A stretch of DNA of 64,000 nucleotides from Physcomitrium patens (lineage: Eukaryota; Streptophyta; Bryopsida; Funariales; Funariaceae), in the NCBI RefSeq assembly GCF_000002425.4, contig NC_037271.1, forward strand, positions 434,001-498,000, given 5' to 3'. A model generated the notes under the pieces. It was not told where the DNA came from and searched no databases. It was given only the letters and a program-made list of their open reading frames with translations. This document shows positions 34,317-44,530 of the stretch, one piece after another (position 1 is the first letter of the stretch; each line of letters opens with the position of its first letter). The position numbers and the translations under genes were made by a program.

Positions 34317-37078
34317 CTATCCTGCTAATATGTGTGAAGAAGCTTTTTGCCGTAGGAGCTCGGTTAAGCTTTCCAACATAAAAGGTCTGCGAGTTTCCGT
34401 AGCCATTACATGCTTGAGCAGCTCAAGAGCAGCTCCATCCACAGTTCGGCATTTAAATTTTTTTTTTTTCTGGAAATAAGAGAACCGGGATTCAATTGCG
34501 AGAAGAAAATAGTGTACACCCGAAACCAGTTACGGTAACAGGGAAACGAACCGTCACTCACTCACTATCCTCACAGACTAACCCATCCCCTCCCCCCCGA
34601 TCATGATGAAACTTGCCCCAGGTGACTTTCAGCTCCACTCGCTGGCAGAGAAACAGATGCTTAGCCCAAACAGAATCAAACAGATCTAGTTGTTTCTGTT
34701 GCTCTTTTTCGGGCTTATGTTTGCTCTGGGAAACCTTCATCCAACCAGCTCTACCATATCCTACCAAGCTAGCCCAGATCACTGGCGCGACTTTTTCCGG
34801 AGACCATCTAACCTGATTGAGCACAGTCATTTCTTGCAATCCACAGGATCCACATACTAATGCCTCACAAGAGATTCCAAATCGTAGTGACTTCAGAAAA
34901 ACGGTTAGGCAGCCGGTGGTCAAGATGGCGTAGCGAAAGTTGAACTTGCTACGCGGTAGGGCTGTATCCGAGGATTGAAGTTGATACAGAATGGAAAGGA
35001 CAAAACTCCACGCATGAGTAACCCTGAGGGCAAGCTCAGAAGCGATGAAGCACAGACTCCTCAGCTCCAAGCTCGCACACAAGACAAGCAGCATCAAGAG
35101 CATTAAGGATCTTCCGTCTCCACACATTCACAGCCACGGCCCGGTGCCAAACTTGCCATGTCAAGCCAGCTTCCTTACTAGCACGATTGGAATCCCATAC
35201 CGCTTTCCACTTGAACCTGCAGTTAGCCAGTAGTGTACAGTTCGGCATTTTCATATTTCTGCAACTTAAGGTAAAGTGCAGCTCTGTTCCAGGCAGAAGA
35301 AACCAACCACTGAGCTTCGTCTTGTGGATAGACATTGTTACCTAACCCCGAGAGAATTTGTTGTGCGTGCTTGTAGAGGTCAAGTACCTGAAACAAATTC
35401 ACATCACAAGTTCAACAACCAGGCTTTACTAAAATAAGCAACTTGATTCGGCAGAGTTTTACGCTCCTTTTATGCTCCTGGGACTGACCACTAGGAGAAT
35501 AGAGGACGGAGAATTAGTGCTTGCGTCTGGGCCATCTTTGCAGCGCCTATTTGCGAGGTTAATCATCTTTCTGATGACCGCAGCAGCTACTTTGTAATCA
35601 GCATTTGGATCACTAAGTGTTAGGGTCAGGCACATGCGGAATGAGGCTGTTGCAACTTCCATAACAGGCTCTTTTCTCTTGATACAGGTCTCAAGGTCCA
35701 TCTTGAAGAAGTGTTTAGCTGTGAACCCTGGCATGCTGCTGCATCATTTCAAAATATTGAGCTGTTCTGCATCTTCTCTTGCTCGTCCTTTGAGTTCGAA
35801 GAGTAGCAGATTCAGGCAGATGTCATAGTTTTCGTCGATTACGATCCAAGAGTCCAGCATGGCAACAAGTGTCTTGTATACTTACAGGAAATGAAGATAA
35901 GTAAATCCACTGAAATTCTGAAGTCATCCACCTAAGACGAAGACAAGGTAGCTAGGGGTGTGTGATAGAACGCACCTTCTGACATTTATCCAAGTAGTTT
36001 GTTGCAATATGTGTCACCTCGTTCTTGTTCACATCAACTGCTGCCAGCAAAGCCGATACAGAGTAGCAAAGCTGCTTGTACAAATTGGAGGCTGCCGAGG
36101 GATTTGGGAGCACAGAGTATAAGGTTGAAGAAATCGCATAAAACTCAGCACAAGACTTTCAGTCTTGTTCACTATCACATTCCATGGCCTGGTTCCAAGA
36201 TGCACCGGAAAACCATTTAGCTTCTCGTTCCCCTTTGCTCCCGGCACCAAAGAATTTCTCGTAACCTACGTCTTGCAGCCGCTTCTGTGCGCTCTTGAAG
36301 TGCTTTAATATGTCATTGTGTTTGTTGCTTTCGTAGACCAGTAGTAGGATGAGGTTTCTGAAAACGACTCCTCCTGTGGCCATGATTTGTCCCGAAGAGT
36401 ATAAGCTTAGCCCGCTGCAGAGTGCAGCAGCGCAACTGTAATCATTTTGCAAGCTATTGCCTAGTGGCATGCAAGATTCAGGAACTCGGATTCAAAGTCG
36501 AGGCATTTCAACATCCTCTCAACTTGCTTGCAAGCCTCTGTTTCATTTCATGCTTGCAATGCGATTTTGAACTGCATAAACAAGTGTCTACATCAGCTGA
36601 ATCTGTACGAGGAGATATATTGCTATGCAAAGGAGATTTCAGCGAGGATAATCAGAACGCGTGCCTTTCAAAATATGATCCTAACACTATCAAAAGGACG
36701 AGGAATAGTGTACCTTAAGGAATATGGTGGCAATACAGGAATCGATCTGGCAATGAAGATCACTGGAAGTGAGGACGTCAGTGAGAGAATGCAAGGTTCG
36801 GTGAAGATCTATGTTTATAGTATGCTGTGCTGCAACTAACTAGGAGGATGTGGCCCTTGCTTACTAATACCTGATAAACTGCTCCAGGTCGACATGGCCT
36901 CTGGTTTAAACGTCGTTGATAAAAATTGACATTGGTGAATACAGATTGGAAAAAGTCTGAACACATTCTCCAGATGTTGATTGGGAGACCTAGGCATTAG
37001 ATTCTTTACCTTCTCCGCTCTATCGAGAACCTCGGTAGCACGAATTGAGAGAGAGCCATGTGGCAAAGACAAAGAACG
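34317..37078 (-). pseudogene. ZIP4: ZIP4/SPO22 meiotic protein, 3' part, broken
   Basis: ZIP4/SPO22 (TEX11 in animals) is a TPR-rich protein of the synapsis-initiation complex needed for class I crossovers. The minus strand matches the Arabidopsis protein from about residue 560 to the end. In order: LCLCHMALSQF, ATEVLDRAEK, MLKCLDFESEFLNLACH, GREAKW-type motif (GEREAKWFSGASWN), the LTLSDPNADYKVAAAVIRKM segment, and EAQWLVSSAWNRAALYLKL. The last part, ELLKHVMATETRRPF, ends at a TAG at 34317-34319. Introns with GT-AG borders remain, so this is a DNA-level copy, not a retrocopy. In-frame stops lie at 36461-36463, 36159-36161 and 35744-35746, frames slip near 37040 and in the last exon, and a LINE sits in that exon. 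The 5' 60% is absent: similarity starts at 37078 against AT-rich DNA. Confidence 0.9.
34455..35236 (-). mobile_element. 5'-truncated LINE inside the ZIP4 relic
   Basis: The 782-bp insert is flanked by ACAGTTCGGCATTT at 34441-34454 and again at 35237-35250, a 14-bp target-site duplication. A poly(A) tail (T run near 34458-34470 on the plus strand) lies at its minus-strand 3' end. These are the marks of target-primed reverse transcription. The encoded C-terminus has the zinc-binding zf-RVT pattern downstream of LINE reverse transcriptases: AVNVWRRKI, then CLVC, then ESVLHRF-type residues. An open frame continues to 34558. The reverse transcriptase and endonuclease are missing, so it was dead on arrival. 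The insert splits the ZIP4 codons around NAEL. Confidence 0.85.
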
Positions 37079-38005
37079 CTAGTTTTCCCTCTTGAAAATC
37101 ATCTTCTATTTTCTGACTCTTGTTCCGTATTCTCATATCCCTGACAGATATCAGTTTCACGTTCATTTTATTGAAACTATTTTTGAAGGTGTAGGAATGT
37201 CATAGCTTCATGGGGATATAATTTCTTCCCTCATTTGGACATTTGGAGATAAAATTATGAAAATTTAGGAATTTTGGTTATGGTTAGATCAGTTTAGATT
37301 TGCACACACATTACATGCACACTTTGCAAAAATCGGATCATGATTTGGAGTTATGGAACTCTTGGAAAATGTAGGGATACATTGCCAAATACACCAAAAA
37401 CACTCAAATACAATGAACATCTACAAATACGATGCTGCATACTATGTGGTATTTCTTACACATGAAAAATAATTTTGGTCAAAAAATTTGATTTAAATTT
37501 GTCTTCAAAAGATTCTTCATTGTTTTATGACTGCTGATCTCTCTCATCACATACAAAACTTCCATTATGATCCATACAAATTTTGGTACATCTATGTATA
37601 CAATCAAGTAGAAGGGAGTTGAAAATTTATCAAAAATCATGCATGCATGTTTACTTCACTATGTTGTGAATCAATGCAAAGCTACCAACTTAGTGCATGT
37701 CTGAACCACGTCAATCTAAAGTACAAAATTTCCAATACGATTCTATTCTTGGTAAAGTAGCACACCCTCTAGAATCTCCAATTTTCACTATCAATATACA
37801 ATAACTTTGAACACTATAATCGCTTTCATGAACCATTGGATGTTCTCCAAATTTTCCTCAAAGTTTAGGACACGGGATAAGTTCAATTCTATACGATTTT
37901 AGATACTAAAATTGGACATTCTATTTTCATTAGAAATTACTCAAAGAAAAAAATCAGCATAAATCCTGACATTGCCAAAAAGTGCCTTGGTAGGTAAAGG
38001 GTTAA
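37079..38005. mobile_element. AT-rich insert with a piggyBac-like right end
   Basis: Composition drops sharply from the ZIP4 relic into this 0.9-kb AT-rich block. It ends ACCTACCAAGG (reverse complement), CTTTACC, then AAAGGGTTAA at 37996-38005, a TTAA-flanked piggyBac-type terminus. The matching TTAACCC left end was not found near 37079, so the other end may be lost or diverged. No coding content is seen. Confidence 0.35.
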
Positions 38006-38640
38006 CTTCAATAGACAAGTTCTCAAACACAAAAATGCAGTGCTCCTCCATTAATTTAACAACAATCTACATCCTCGACAATACCTGCTACAATATCCCT
38101 GACCTTAAAAGCTCACCAATTACAGAGGCAATCAAAGACCGGACCATGAACATGAGGATTTGGTGCACGGATTTAAGAGCGCACGGATCTAAGAGCAGAA
38201 CAGGTGGCCTCACGTCGGTAGACCCCACACGGTATGCAAACTCGGCAAGCAAAAGACAGCCTCAAGAGTAAATTGAATGATTCTCACGACCCATCCTACA
38301 CCTCCAGACATGAAGAATGCACATTCTCAATCTTCAGAGAATGGGTACGGTAGCCCTTTTTTCATGGGAAAGGTGCAACGATGGGTGTGACTACCCCTAG
38401 TGGTTACTGCACCATCATGTAATTACTTCGCCGCATGTAGCAAATCTCACTAATAACGATGTTGGAAATTGGTGCCAAAAATTGAATGTAGTGTATGCCC
38501 TGATGAGCACTCTCGGACGAAGATGTATGACGGAAGTAGATGGGTGACGGTAATTAGATATATGAAAACAGTATATGTCGACTCTAATTAGATAATGTAC
38601 GAGAGTAGTAGATCTAGTCATGGTCGACATATACTGTGGT
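38006..38640. other. Intergenic with small inverted repeat
   Basis: ACAGTATATGTCGA (about 38568-38581) is mirrored by TCGACATATACTGT (about 38623-38637), and related phrases (TAATTAGAT, TACGAGAG) recur between. No gene is recognised. Confidence 0.35.
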
Positions 38641-39061
38641 CGTACATCTAATTATCGTCGAGAGCAATAGATGTGTCCACGGTTTTGAGATCCTGCTCTA
38701 TCACCGCGTCCTCTCACTCCTCTCGCTCTCGACTCGCGCCCTTTTCTTATGAAAATCGAACTTGTTTCTTGTTTCTTGTCCGTCTTTTGCTGTGACAGAT
38801 TCGTGGTGTGGAGATGGTTTTCCGTGGATTTAGGTGAGCTCAGCGCAGGACGTCCTCCTTTCAATTTCTGGCCGATCCATGTCTCGTCGTTTTCGGTTCA
38901 GAGTTCCGTCCGCGACCTGAAACCTATCCTCTTCGTGAAGACAAAGCGATGAGCTCGTCCTATCTTCGGCGGAACTCCGGATTGAGTAGCTTACTGTTTT
39001 TTAGAGCAGCCTATTTTTTCCTTGAACTGCTAAGTCTTTTGTTGCGGATTTGCGAGTAAGG

Positions 39062-39221
39062 ATGGTCGCCATGGCTGCGTTGCTGGCGCTCAGCGCGTCT
39101 CTTCCGTCGAGGATCACAGTGACATCCGCGGCGTCGACTTTCTTCAGGAGCGGCCAGTACGCAATGACTCTGCCGACGCCTTCCTTGCGCGCGGGCCGTT
39201 CGCGTCGGTTCGCTGCTCTCG
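39062..39221 (+). CDS. Plastid transit peptide-like first exon
   Basis: The ATG after a long C/T-rich leader opens a 53-residue frame. It begins MVAMAALLALSASLPSRITV, continues rich in Ser, Thr, Ala and Arg with almost no acidic residues, and ends at a CTCG followed by GTATGA donor. This is the composition of a chloroplast transit peptide. The mature protein is not identifiable because the next plus-strand exon-like segments (39679, 40528) belong to cytosolic protein families. Splicing to the 39679 exon would shift the frame (one leftover base joined to TGACTACC) and reach a stop within about nine codons. It may be the detached first exon of a plastid protein gene. Confidence 0.5.
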
Positions 39222-39678
39222 GTATGAGATCGTCCTTAATGTGACGGTTGCTGTGGTTGAGGCTTTTTTGAGGTCCTTTGGTGCACTGTGTTAGTCCTTA
39301 GTTCATATTGAAAGAATGGCATCATGAATTGAGTTTGCGACAGAGAGTGTGCACACATTGATAGTTCTTGAGGTTCTCTGTTGCTGTCGCTTGTTCTGGT
39401 TTTTTCTTTTTTTGATCTCTAACATTTTGTAGTTTCGTATGTTAATTAGTTGGAAAATCATGAACTTAAGAGTTCAGTGATCAGGAGCAAATTTCTGTCT
39501 ACTGTTTCGTGATCGCTCCTCCGTCGATCAGTTCGTCGTTGACTCTTAGGGTGTAGTGCACTGAGTAGAGATTGCCTGTCCGAGTACCCTTCGCGGCAGG
39601 TCTTTGTTTTCTGTTTTGAGGGGTTGGAAAGGGCAGTCATCGATCGTCAGAGCCGGGACTGAATGTTCTCTTTTGTAG

Positions 39679-39751
39679 TGACTACCTGTTCAAGCTCCTG
39701 CTGATTGGAGACTCAGGTCGTGGAAAGAGTTGCCTTCTGTTACGATTTGCG
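39679..39751 (+). pseudogene. RAB1/RABD GTPase P-loop exon fragment
   Basis: Between an acceptor (TTTTGTAG) and a donor (GTAAGT) the 73-nt exon reads [24 protein letters not shown]. This is the second exon of RAB1/RABD small GTPases, which control ER-to-Golgi traffic. The leading T fits the usual MNPEYDYLF junction. The P-loop GxxxxGKS is kept, but the usual valine of GDSGVGKS is arginine here. No RAB first exon (MNPE) lies upstream, and no DDTYLES exon follows within the next 3 kb, so it is an isolated exon. Confidence 0.8.
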
Positions 39752-40527
39752 GTAAGTAATTAAAGTTGTAGCAGTGTTGTCCTCGGAAGACTTGCTCGGC
39801 TAATCTGGAGCGCGTGATTGTTTTGGAAAGTCTGTTATTTTTGAGTTCTGTAAAAACTCCTTGAGAATGCTTCATCTTTAATCTATCCCAGAAATTATGA
39901 CTTCGTGTTTTGGTTGAAATGTGAGCGTGCGGCGGGTTGAGAGGGAGGTTTTCTTTTGGATTTGAGCGTCTGGTGCAAATTGGATGCGCTTGAGATGGTT
40001 GTGTGAGGACAGTGAGAGTGATCGTGAGCGAGTATGGGCGAAGGTTTCGAATGGTATTCAGATGCGCGGAAGGAGCCGTCCTTTTCTGAACATGAACCTC
40101 GCTCACTCTCTGAAGTCAGATTCTCATTCTCGAAGTTCGGCATTTCCCCTTTGAAGTTTATTTAATGGTCTATGTGAATTCGTACAGTATCAGCCATTTT
40201 TCTATCTTGCTCTGTAGTATGCATAGATGAATTGTATATTTGTGTTAACACTACTTCCAGCAAACAATTTTATTAGAATATTTTTGGATACGTGTGTCCA
40301 AAACAGCCGTGACCCTAACAAGGTTCAACCAACAAGGACCTGGCAATGATCGGTCCCAAGTTTTGCTAGTCAAGCCGATAAGAAGCAGAAGCTAGAGGGA
40401 GGGAGGCTTCGGCAGGTGTTTACTCGAATATTGTAATGGATTTGCGATTCTGAATGAGTAATCCTAGTCGTATGGATTGTTTTTCTGCTTGACATTGCTC
40501 AATTCTGTTGTATTTAACTGTATGCAG

Positions 40528-40647
40528 ATACCTTATATGAAAGATCGATTGCCGAGATATAAAAATCCTCCGACGTTGACAGTAGCTCACGAGTTCCATC
40601 TTCGAACTGAAGAAAGGGCGCTTACTCACCAACGAGATCCAATCAAG
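40528..40647 (+). pseudogene. TPX2-family exon fragment
   Basis: A 120-nt, 40-codon exon with clean borders (TATGCAG before, GTTTGC after) reads IPYMKDRLPRYKNPPTLTVA and then HEFHLRTEERA. The HEFHLRTEERA phrase is typical of TPX2 proteins, spindle-assembly factors that bind microtubules and Aurora kinase. No other TPX2 exon is recognised on either side. It follows the transit-peptide and RAB exons on the same strand, giving three exons from unrelated genes in 1.6 kb. Confidence 0.65.
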
Positions 40648-41136
40648 GTTTGCTTTTATGTGTGTAGCAATTTTCTATTTCTTATAGAGATGATGCCTCG
40701 TTCTCGTTTTTAATTCTTGAGATTTACACATTTACCCTAAACCTGACAATTTTCATCGGCAAAACAAACCTAATAACCTATGAGTATTCTGACATGTGTT
40801 CCTCGTCCTTGCATTCACGTTTGCAACTAACAGAAAAGCTCTTCAACTCATACACACCCTTACAAAAAAAAGAAGCGAAGAGCATGTAATCGCACCTGAA
40901 AACGAGAACGGGCCTATGAGAAAGAACGTCGTCTGGGGTTTCAAGGCTGAGAAGCAAATCCTGCAGATTGAAACCACATCCAACCATCCATCACATCAGT
41001 ATGCCAAGAAGCGCAACACGTTCCTCAACAGAATGCTTCACCAAACTTGCGCAACACTATCTCCAGTGCACAACTACTATGAAACATCGCTGTTTTTGGA
41101 GCTCCTTCGCTATGAAATCCAAGCCCATGAAAGCCA

Positions 41137-41180
41137 TTAACCCTTAAACGTCAGAAGGTGCCACTGGTGGCCACAATGTT
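41137..41180 (+). mobile_element. piggyBac-like left end
   Basis: TTAACCCTTAAACGTCAGAA followed by GGTGCCACTGGTGGCCAC has the TTAA-CCCT form of piggyBac termini. No right end (AGGGTTAA) is found downstream before the telomere-like tract at 46.2 kb. Together with the right end at 38005 it brackets, in the wrong orientation for a single element, the chimeric exon region. Confidence 0.35.
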
Positions 41181-44100
41181 CTACGTGTATGGTGTCGTAT
41201 TTGAACATGATAAGGTTCAGATATTGAAATGCCACCTCTAATTGAAAGAAAGTTGTTAGTTGAAGAATCTTCAATCCAAAGGTGGAAGTCGCTTCCGCGA
41301 TCCATCATTCAGACTAGAACTAGGTGAGCCTCTTCAGAAACTACACTAGCTTAACACAATCCCAGGCTGCTCAGTACGTTTCTAGCAATCATCTGGCATG
41401 GTGTAACGTTCCTCCGAGCAGCTGAGAGCACCAGCAGGGGCCCGGAAAAGAACGAAAACAATAACGACGTCAACGCCGGTCGAGTGGAGACTCAGTTCAG
41501 GTGAATTTTGAATAGACAATCTGAATCATTCCAAGGAACTCATGTGGCCAAAGTGGGAAACTAGAAGGAGATGCATTCCCCGCCCGAATAAAGAATTCTT
41601 GCTATATCTTGCAGCGACGACGATGAGCATTGGGAGCAGAACTGGAGCCATGTTGGTAGCTTATGATGATATGTCCAAGGCCATGAGTGATGGGGTGTTT
41701 GGTGCGTGGACCGCTGAAACTAAACCAAATGAGGCTCTTCGAAGATGCTCTTCGGCATTTTCCACCTGTCTCCTCGCTTGCTTGGAACCTGCGAGTCCGT
41801 CAATTCTGCACGGAACACCTGCATCTGTAACCGGCCACGAATCAGCATTGCTCCAGAATTGGGATAATCGACTAGTGCCACCGCTCCTCACTGCTCACGA
41901 TGAGGGCAGCCAGTGTTGCCGTCATACTTCTGCAGCAATTTCACACGATCGTTCCACTCGGTGATCTGACCTCGTCTGGAAGAAATTCCTCATCAGGAGT
42001 GCCCATTTCCCAGTTCGCCTGGACTGTGAACCCAAGTACCTCTTCTCCAGTCTAAGAAGGACCCCACTAAGAGACTTCGCCATGGCAAGATCGGGAGGTT
42101 GCTTCGAGGACCGAAGATACAAGTGACTCCATCGACATTCGGTCCACGAGCAGTGTTACGGCCGCCAACAGATGCGCCGCCAACAATGTGTCCTGCGTTC
42201 GTGTCAGCGATTCTTCTAGATGCAGCAAGATTGAGCGTAGTGAGTGCTAAATGATTATCGAGTGCTTCACTACCAAGCATGAGCTACAACCGTGTGATCC
42301 AATAGCGCTCGCATTCAAGGAATGAGCCAGTAGTTGGAGAAGAAAACAACGACTCAGAAATGCGTTCCTACAAAAGTTCGTCCCTCCAACTCCAATCGCA
42401 GTGAACACAGTTTCTTCTACTCTGATTGAACAGGGAAGTGTCACTTAAGTGAGGTCGATAGGCTGCTGTCTTCCCTGCTCAGAGGCCTTCTGCTGTCACA
42501 GTACCGTTAACTGCTCCAACTCTGCAATGGCACCCAGTCACTGGGGAATGACCACGTCAGATATGTCCCGTCAAAATGCGCTGAAAATGGCGACCAAAGG
42601 GTATATACTCGGAGCAAGAACCTAGATGCACCCGAGCTTCGAAGGCCACAAGGGATTGTCCATGCAAAGAGGGGAGGGAGGTCGATTCACATCCGCGTCG
42701 TCTCCGTCTAGAGTGTAGCAGTGACCAACGTCTCCAATCTTCTCTCTGTCTGCTCTGAGGTCCGCCCTTCATGAATTTCTCCAATTCTTTCAGATCTCGT
42801 ACCACCTGCCTCTGCAGACCCCTTCAGCATCTGGATTCTCTCAAAATATTCTTGCAACATGGTGGAGTTACACTGGACGTCTCTTTCAGTACGGTCAACC
42901 TCCATGCAATATCGAAGGGAACCTTTACGTTTCCTGTATGCCGAACCAAGGGTCGACCGGAATGCCAGCTCCAGCTACTGTCTGCTTTTGACCTTTCCCC
43001 AACACGTTCTGCAGAGCCAATCCTAGCTCCAGCGATGACCATGCTGCTAAGCAAATCAACCGGTACAATACTTCTGCTATGCCTGTTTACCTGCAACACT
43101 CCAGTAACTCGAACCTCTCAAACATGCCCAAGATTCCCACGTCATCCTCGGGACATCGAAAACTGAGAATTGGTCATACGCAACGTACAGGCACTGCAAG
43201 TCCCAGAAAATCCTCATCCGAAACCTCATAGGCATTGAACACGAATGTCTGCACAAGTAGGACAATGGTTCATTCCCTGGCCGAGGTGTGTGTGGACAAA
43301 CGGACGGAGGTGAACATACCGCTCCAGGTTGAGCCTCAGATCAACGTAGTACACACCCTGAACACGCAAGCGAGGAGCTCCCTACAAAATTTTAACTTCG
43401 AAGACAATGTCGACATAGAATTCCTCGAACCAACCTCCATATCAACCAGAAACGCCTCCCCTTGATCCAATTCCAAGATAATAAAAGCCACACGACAATC
43501 ACCGCTTCACTCATCAGCATCTCGCCACGCAGTCTCCACCAAAGAAGGCATCACACAAGAACCCTAGCAAATCCTATCAAGAAAGCAGAGCTCTACACGC
43601 CCACAACAGGCACCCCATCGAAGCGAATGAACAAGCATCGTACATTCATCAGCACAATGGAAGAGGGAAGGACTAAACTCACTTGCAAATCCAAGTTTCC
43701 AGAATCTCGAAGAGAGACCACACCATCTGATAGAGCAGATTCAAGTCTCTCAAAACAAAAATCTCAATACTCTCAATGCTGAAATCACATGTTGGAGGCG
43801 TACTGACGATACATTTGATGGCACAATAGGTGAGCAAATACGCTGTAAATCAATAGCTACACAATATCAAAACCACCTAGTGCTAATTGCACCCCTCTCC
43901 TCGAAAGAACCCGAGAGAGAAAAGAAACCAACTCAAAAGGAAGCAACAGTCTTGTCATTGTTATCAAGTGTACCAAGCTGAGCGGGAAGGAACTTGCAGG
44001 AAAGGTAACTCAGTTTTACTGTCCCTGCGTGGTATAGCTCAGAAGGCACCAAGGACAGGGATATGCAACCGCAGGCAGCTATTGAACCCAAACGTCTCAG

Positions 44101-44530
44101 CGTAAACAGTTTCAAACATCTCAGCAGCTGCAGGATCTGTAACCAGAAACACCTGCTTTGCAACGGTGGCCATGAAGCTGACTGCCTTCAACGTAGCTGC
44201 CTCATGCTTACTGATCGTGTCCATGGAGCCTGTACCCCTCCCGCTTAACCTTAAACCTAATATGAGCATCTTTAAGCCCTGGGATGGATGTAACCGGCAG
44301 CAAGAAATATGCAGCAAGGCTCCCACCCAATCATCTGCAAAGAGGATTCGGAATCTGTGCATAAACATGAGCAGGGTCTGTAAACATGAGCAGAGTTTGT
44401 GAACGCTCAAAGTTCCCTCAGGCCTCAAAAGTTTAGGCATCAACAGCTCTACTGATTTGTTTTCCATTTTGATAATTCTTTTTACCACTTACCACGTTAC
44501 AATTGTATTCTTCATCACAAGGCTCTGAAT
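41181..44530. other. Balanced-GC region with unrecognised minus-strand exons
   Basis: Many overlapping frames of 60-150 residues are present on both strands. The most exon-like are on the minus strand. About 43.18-43.26 kb reads VQTFVFNAYEVSDEDFLGLA before GTATGA. About 43.10-43.16 kb reads FRCPEDDVGILGMFEVRVTG before GTAAAC. About 42.92-43.08 kb reads LAAWSSLELGLALQNVLGKG then IPVDPWFGIQ. These may be consecutive exons of one unknown gene or relics. A 19-bp tandem duplication lies near 44362-44400. The 140-residue plus frame at 41542-41964 has no recognisable motif. Confidence 0.35.

Noticed and set aside
34613-35233. Plus-strand frames across the LINE and ZIP4 relic
   Set aside because: Antisense shadows of the minus-strand LINE and ZIP4 coding sequence.
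38006-41136. Single piggyBac element carrying the exon chimera
   Set aside because: The TTAA-type ends on the two sides point outward from the chimera, so they cannot be the two ends of one element containing it.
41542-41964. 140-residue plus-strand frame
   Set aside because: No recognisable domain and heavy overlap with equally open minus-strand frames; composition gives no reason to prefer it.
42771-43166. 131-residue plus-strand frame
   Set aside because: It is antisense to better exon-like segments on the minus strand that end at splice donors.
44030-44100. TAGCTCAGAAGG resembles a tRNA A box
   Set aside because: No matching B box or cloverleaf could be formed at the right distance, so no tRNA gene is called.
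44039-44488. 149-residue minus-strand frame
   Set aside because: Lies beyond the apparent end of the kinase-like gene and resembles no family; could be 3' UTR. Not strong enough to call.
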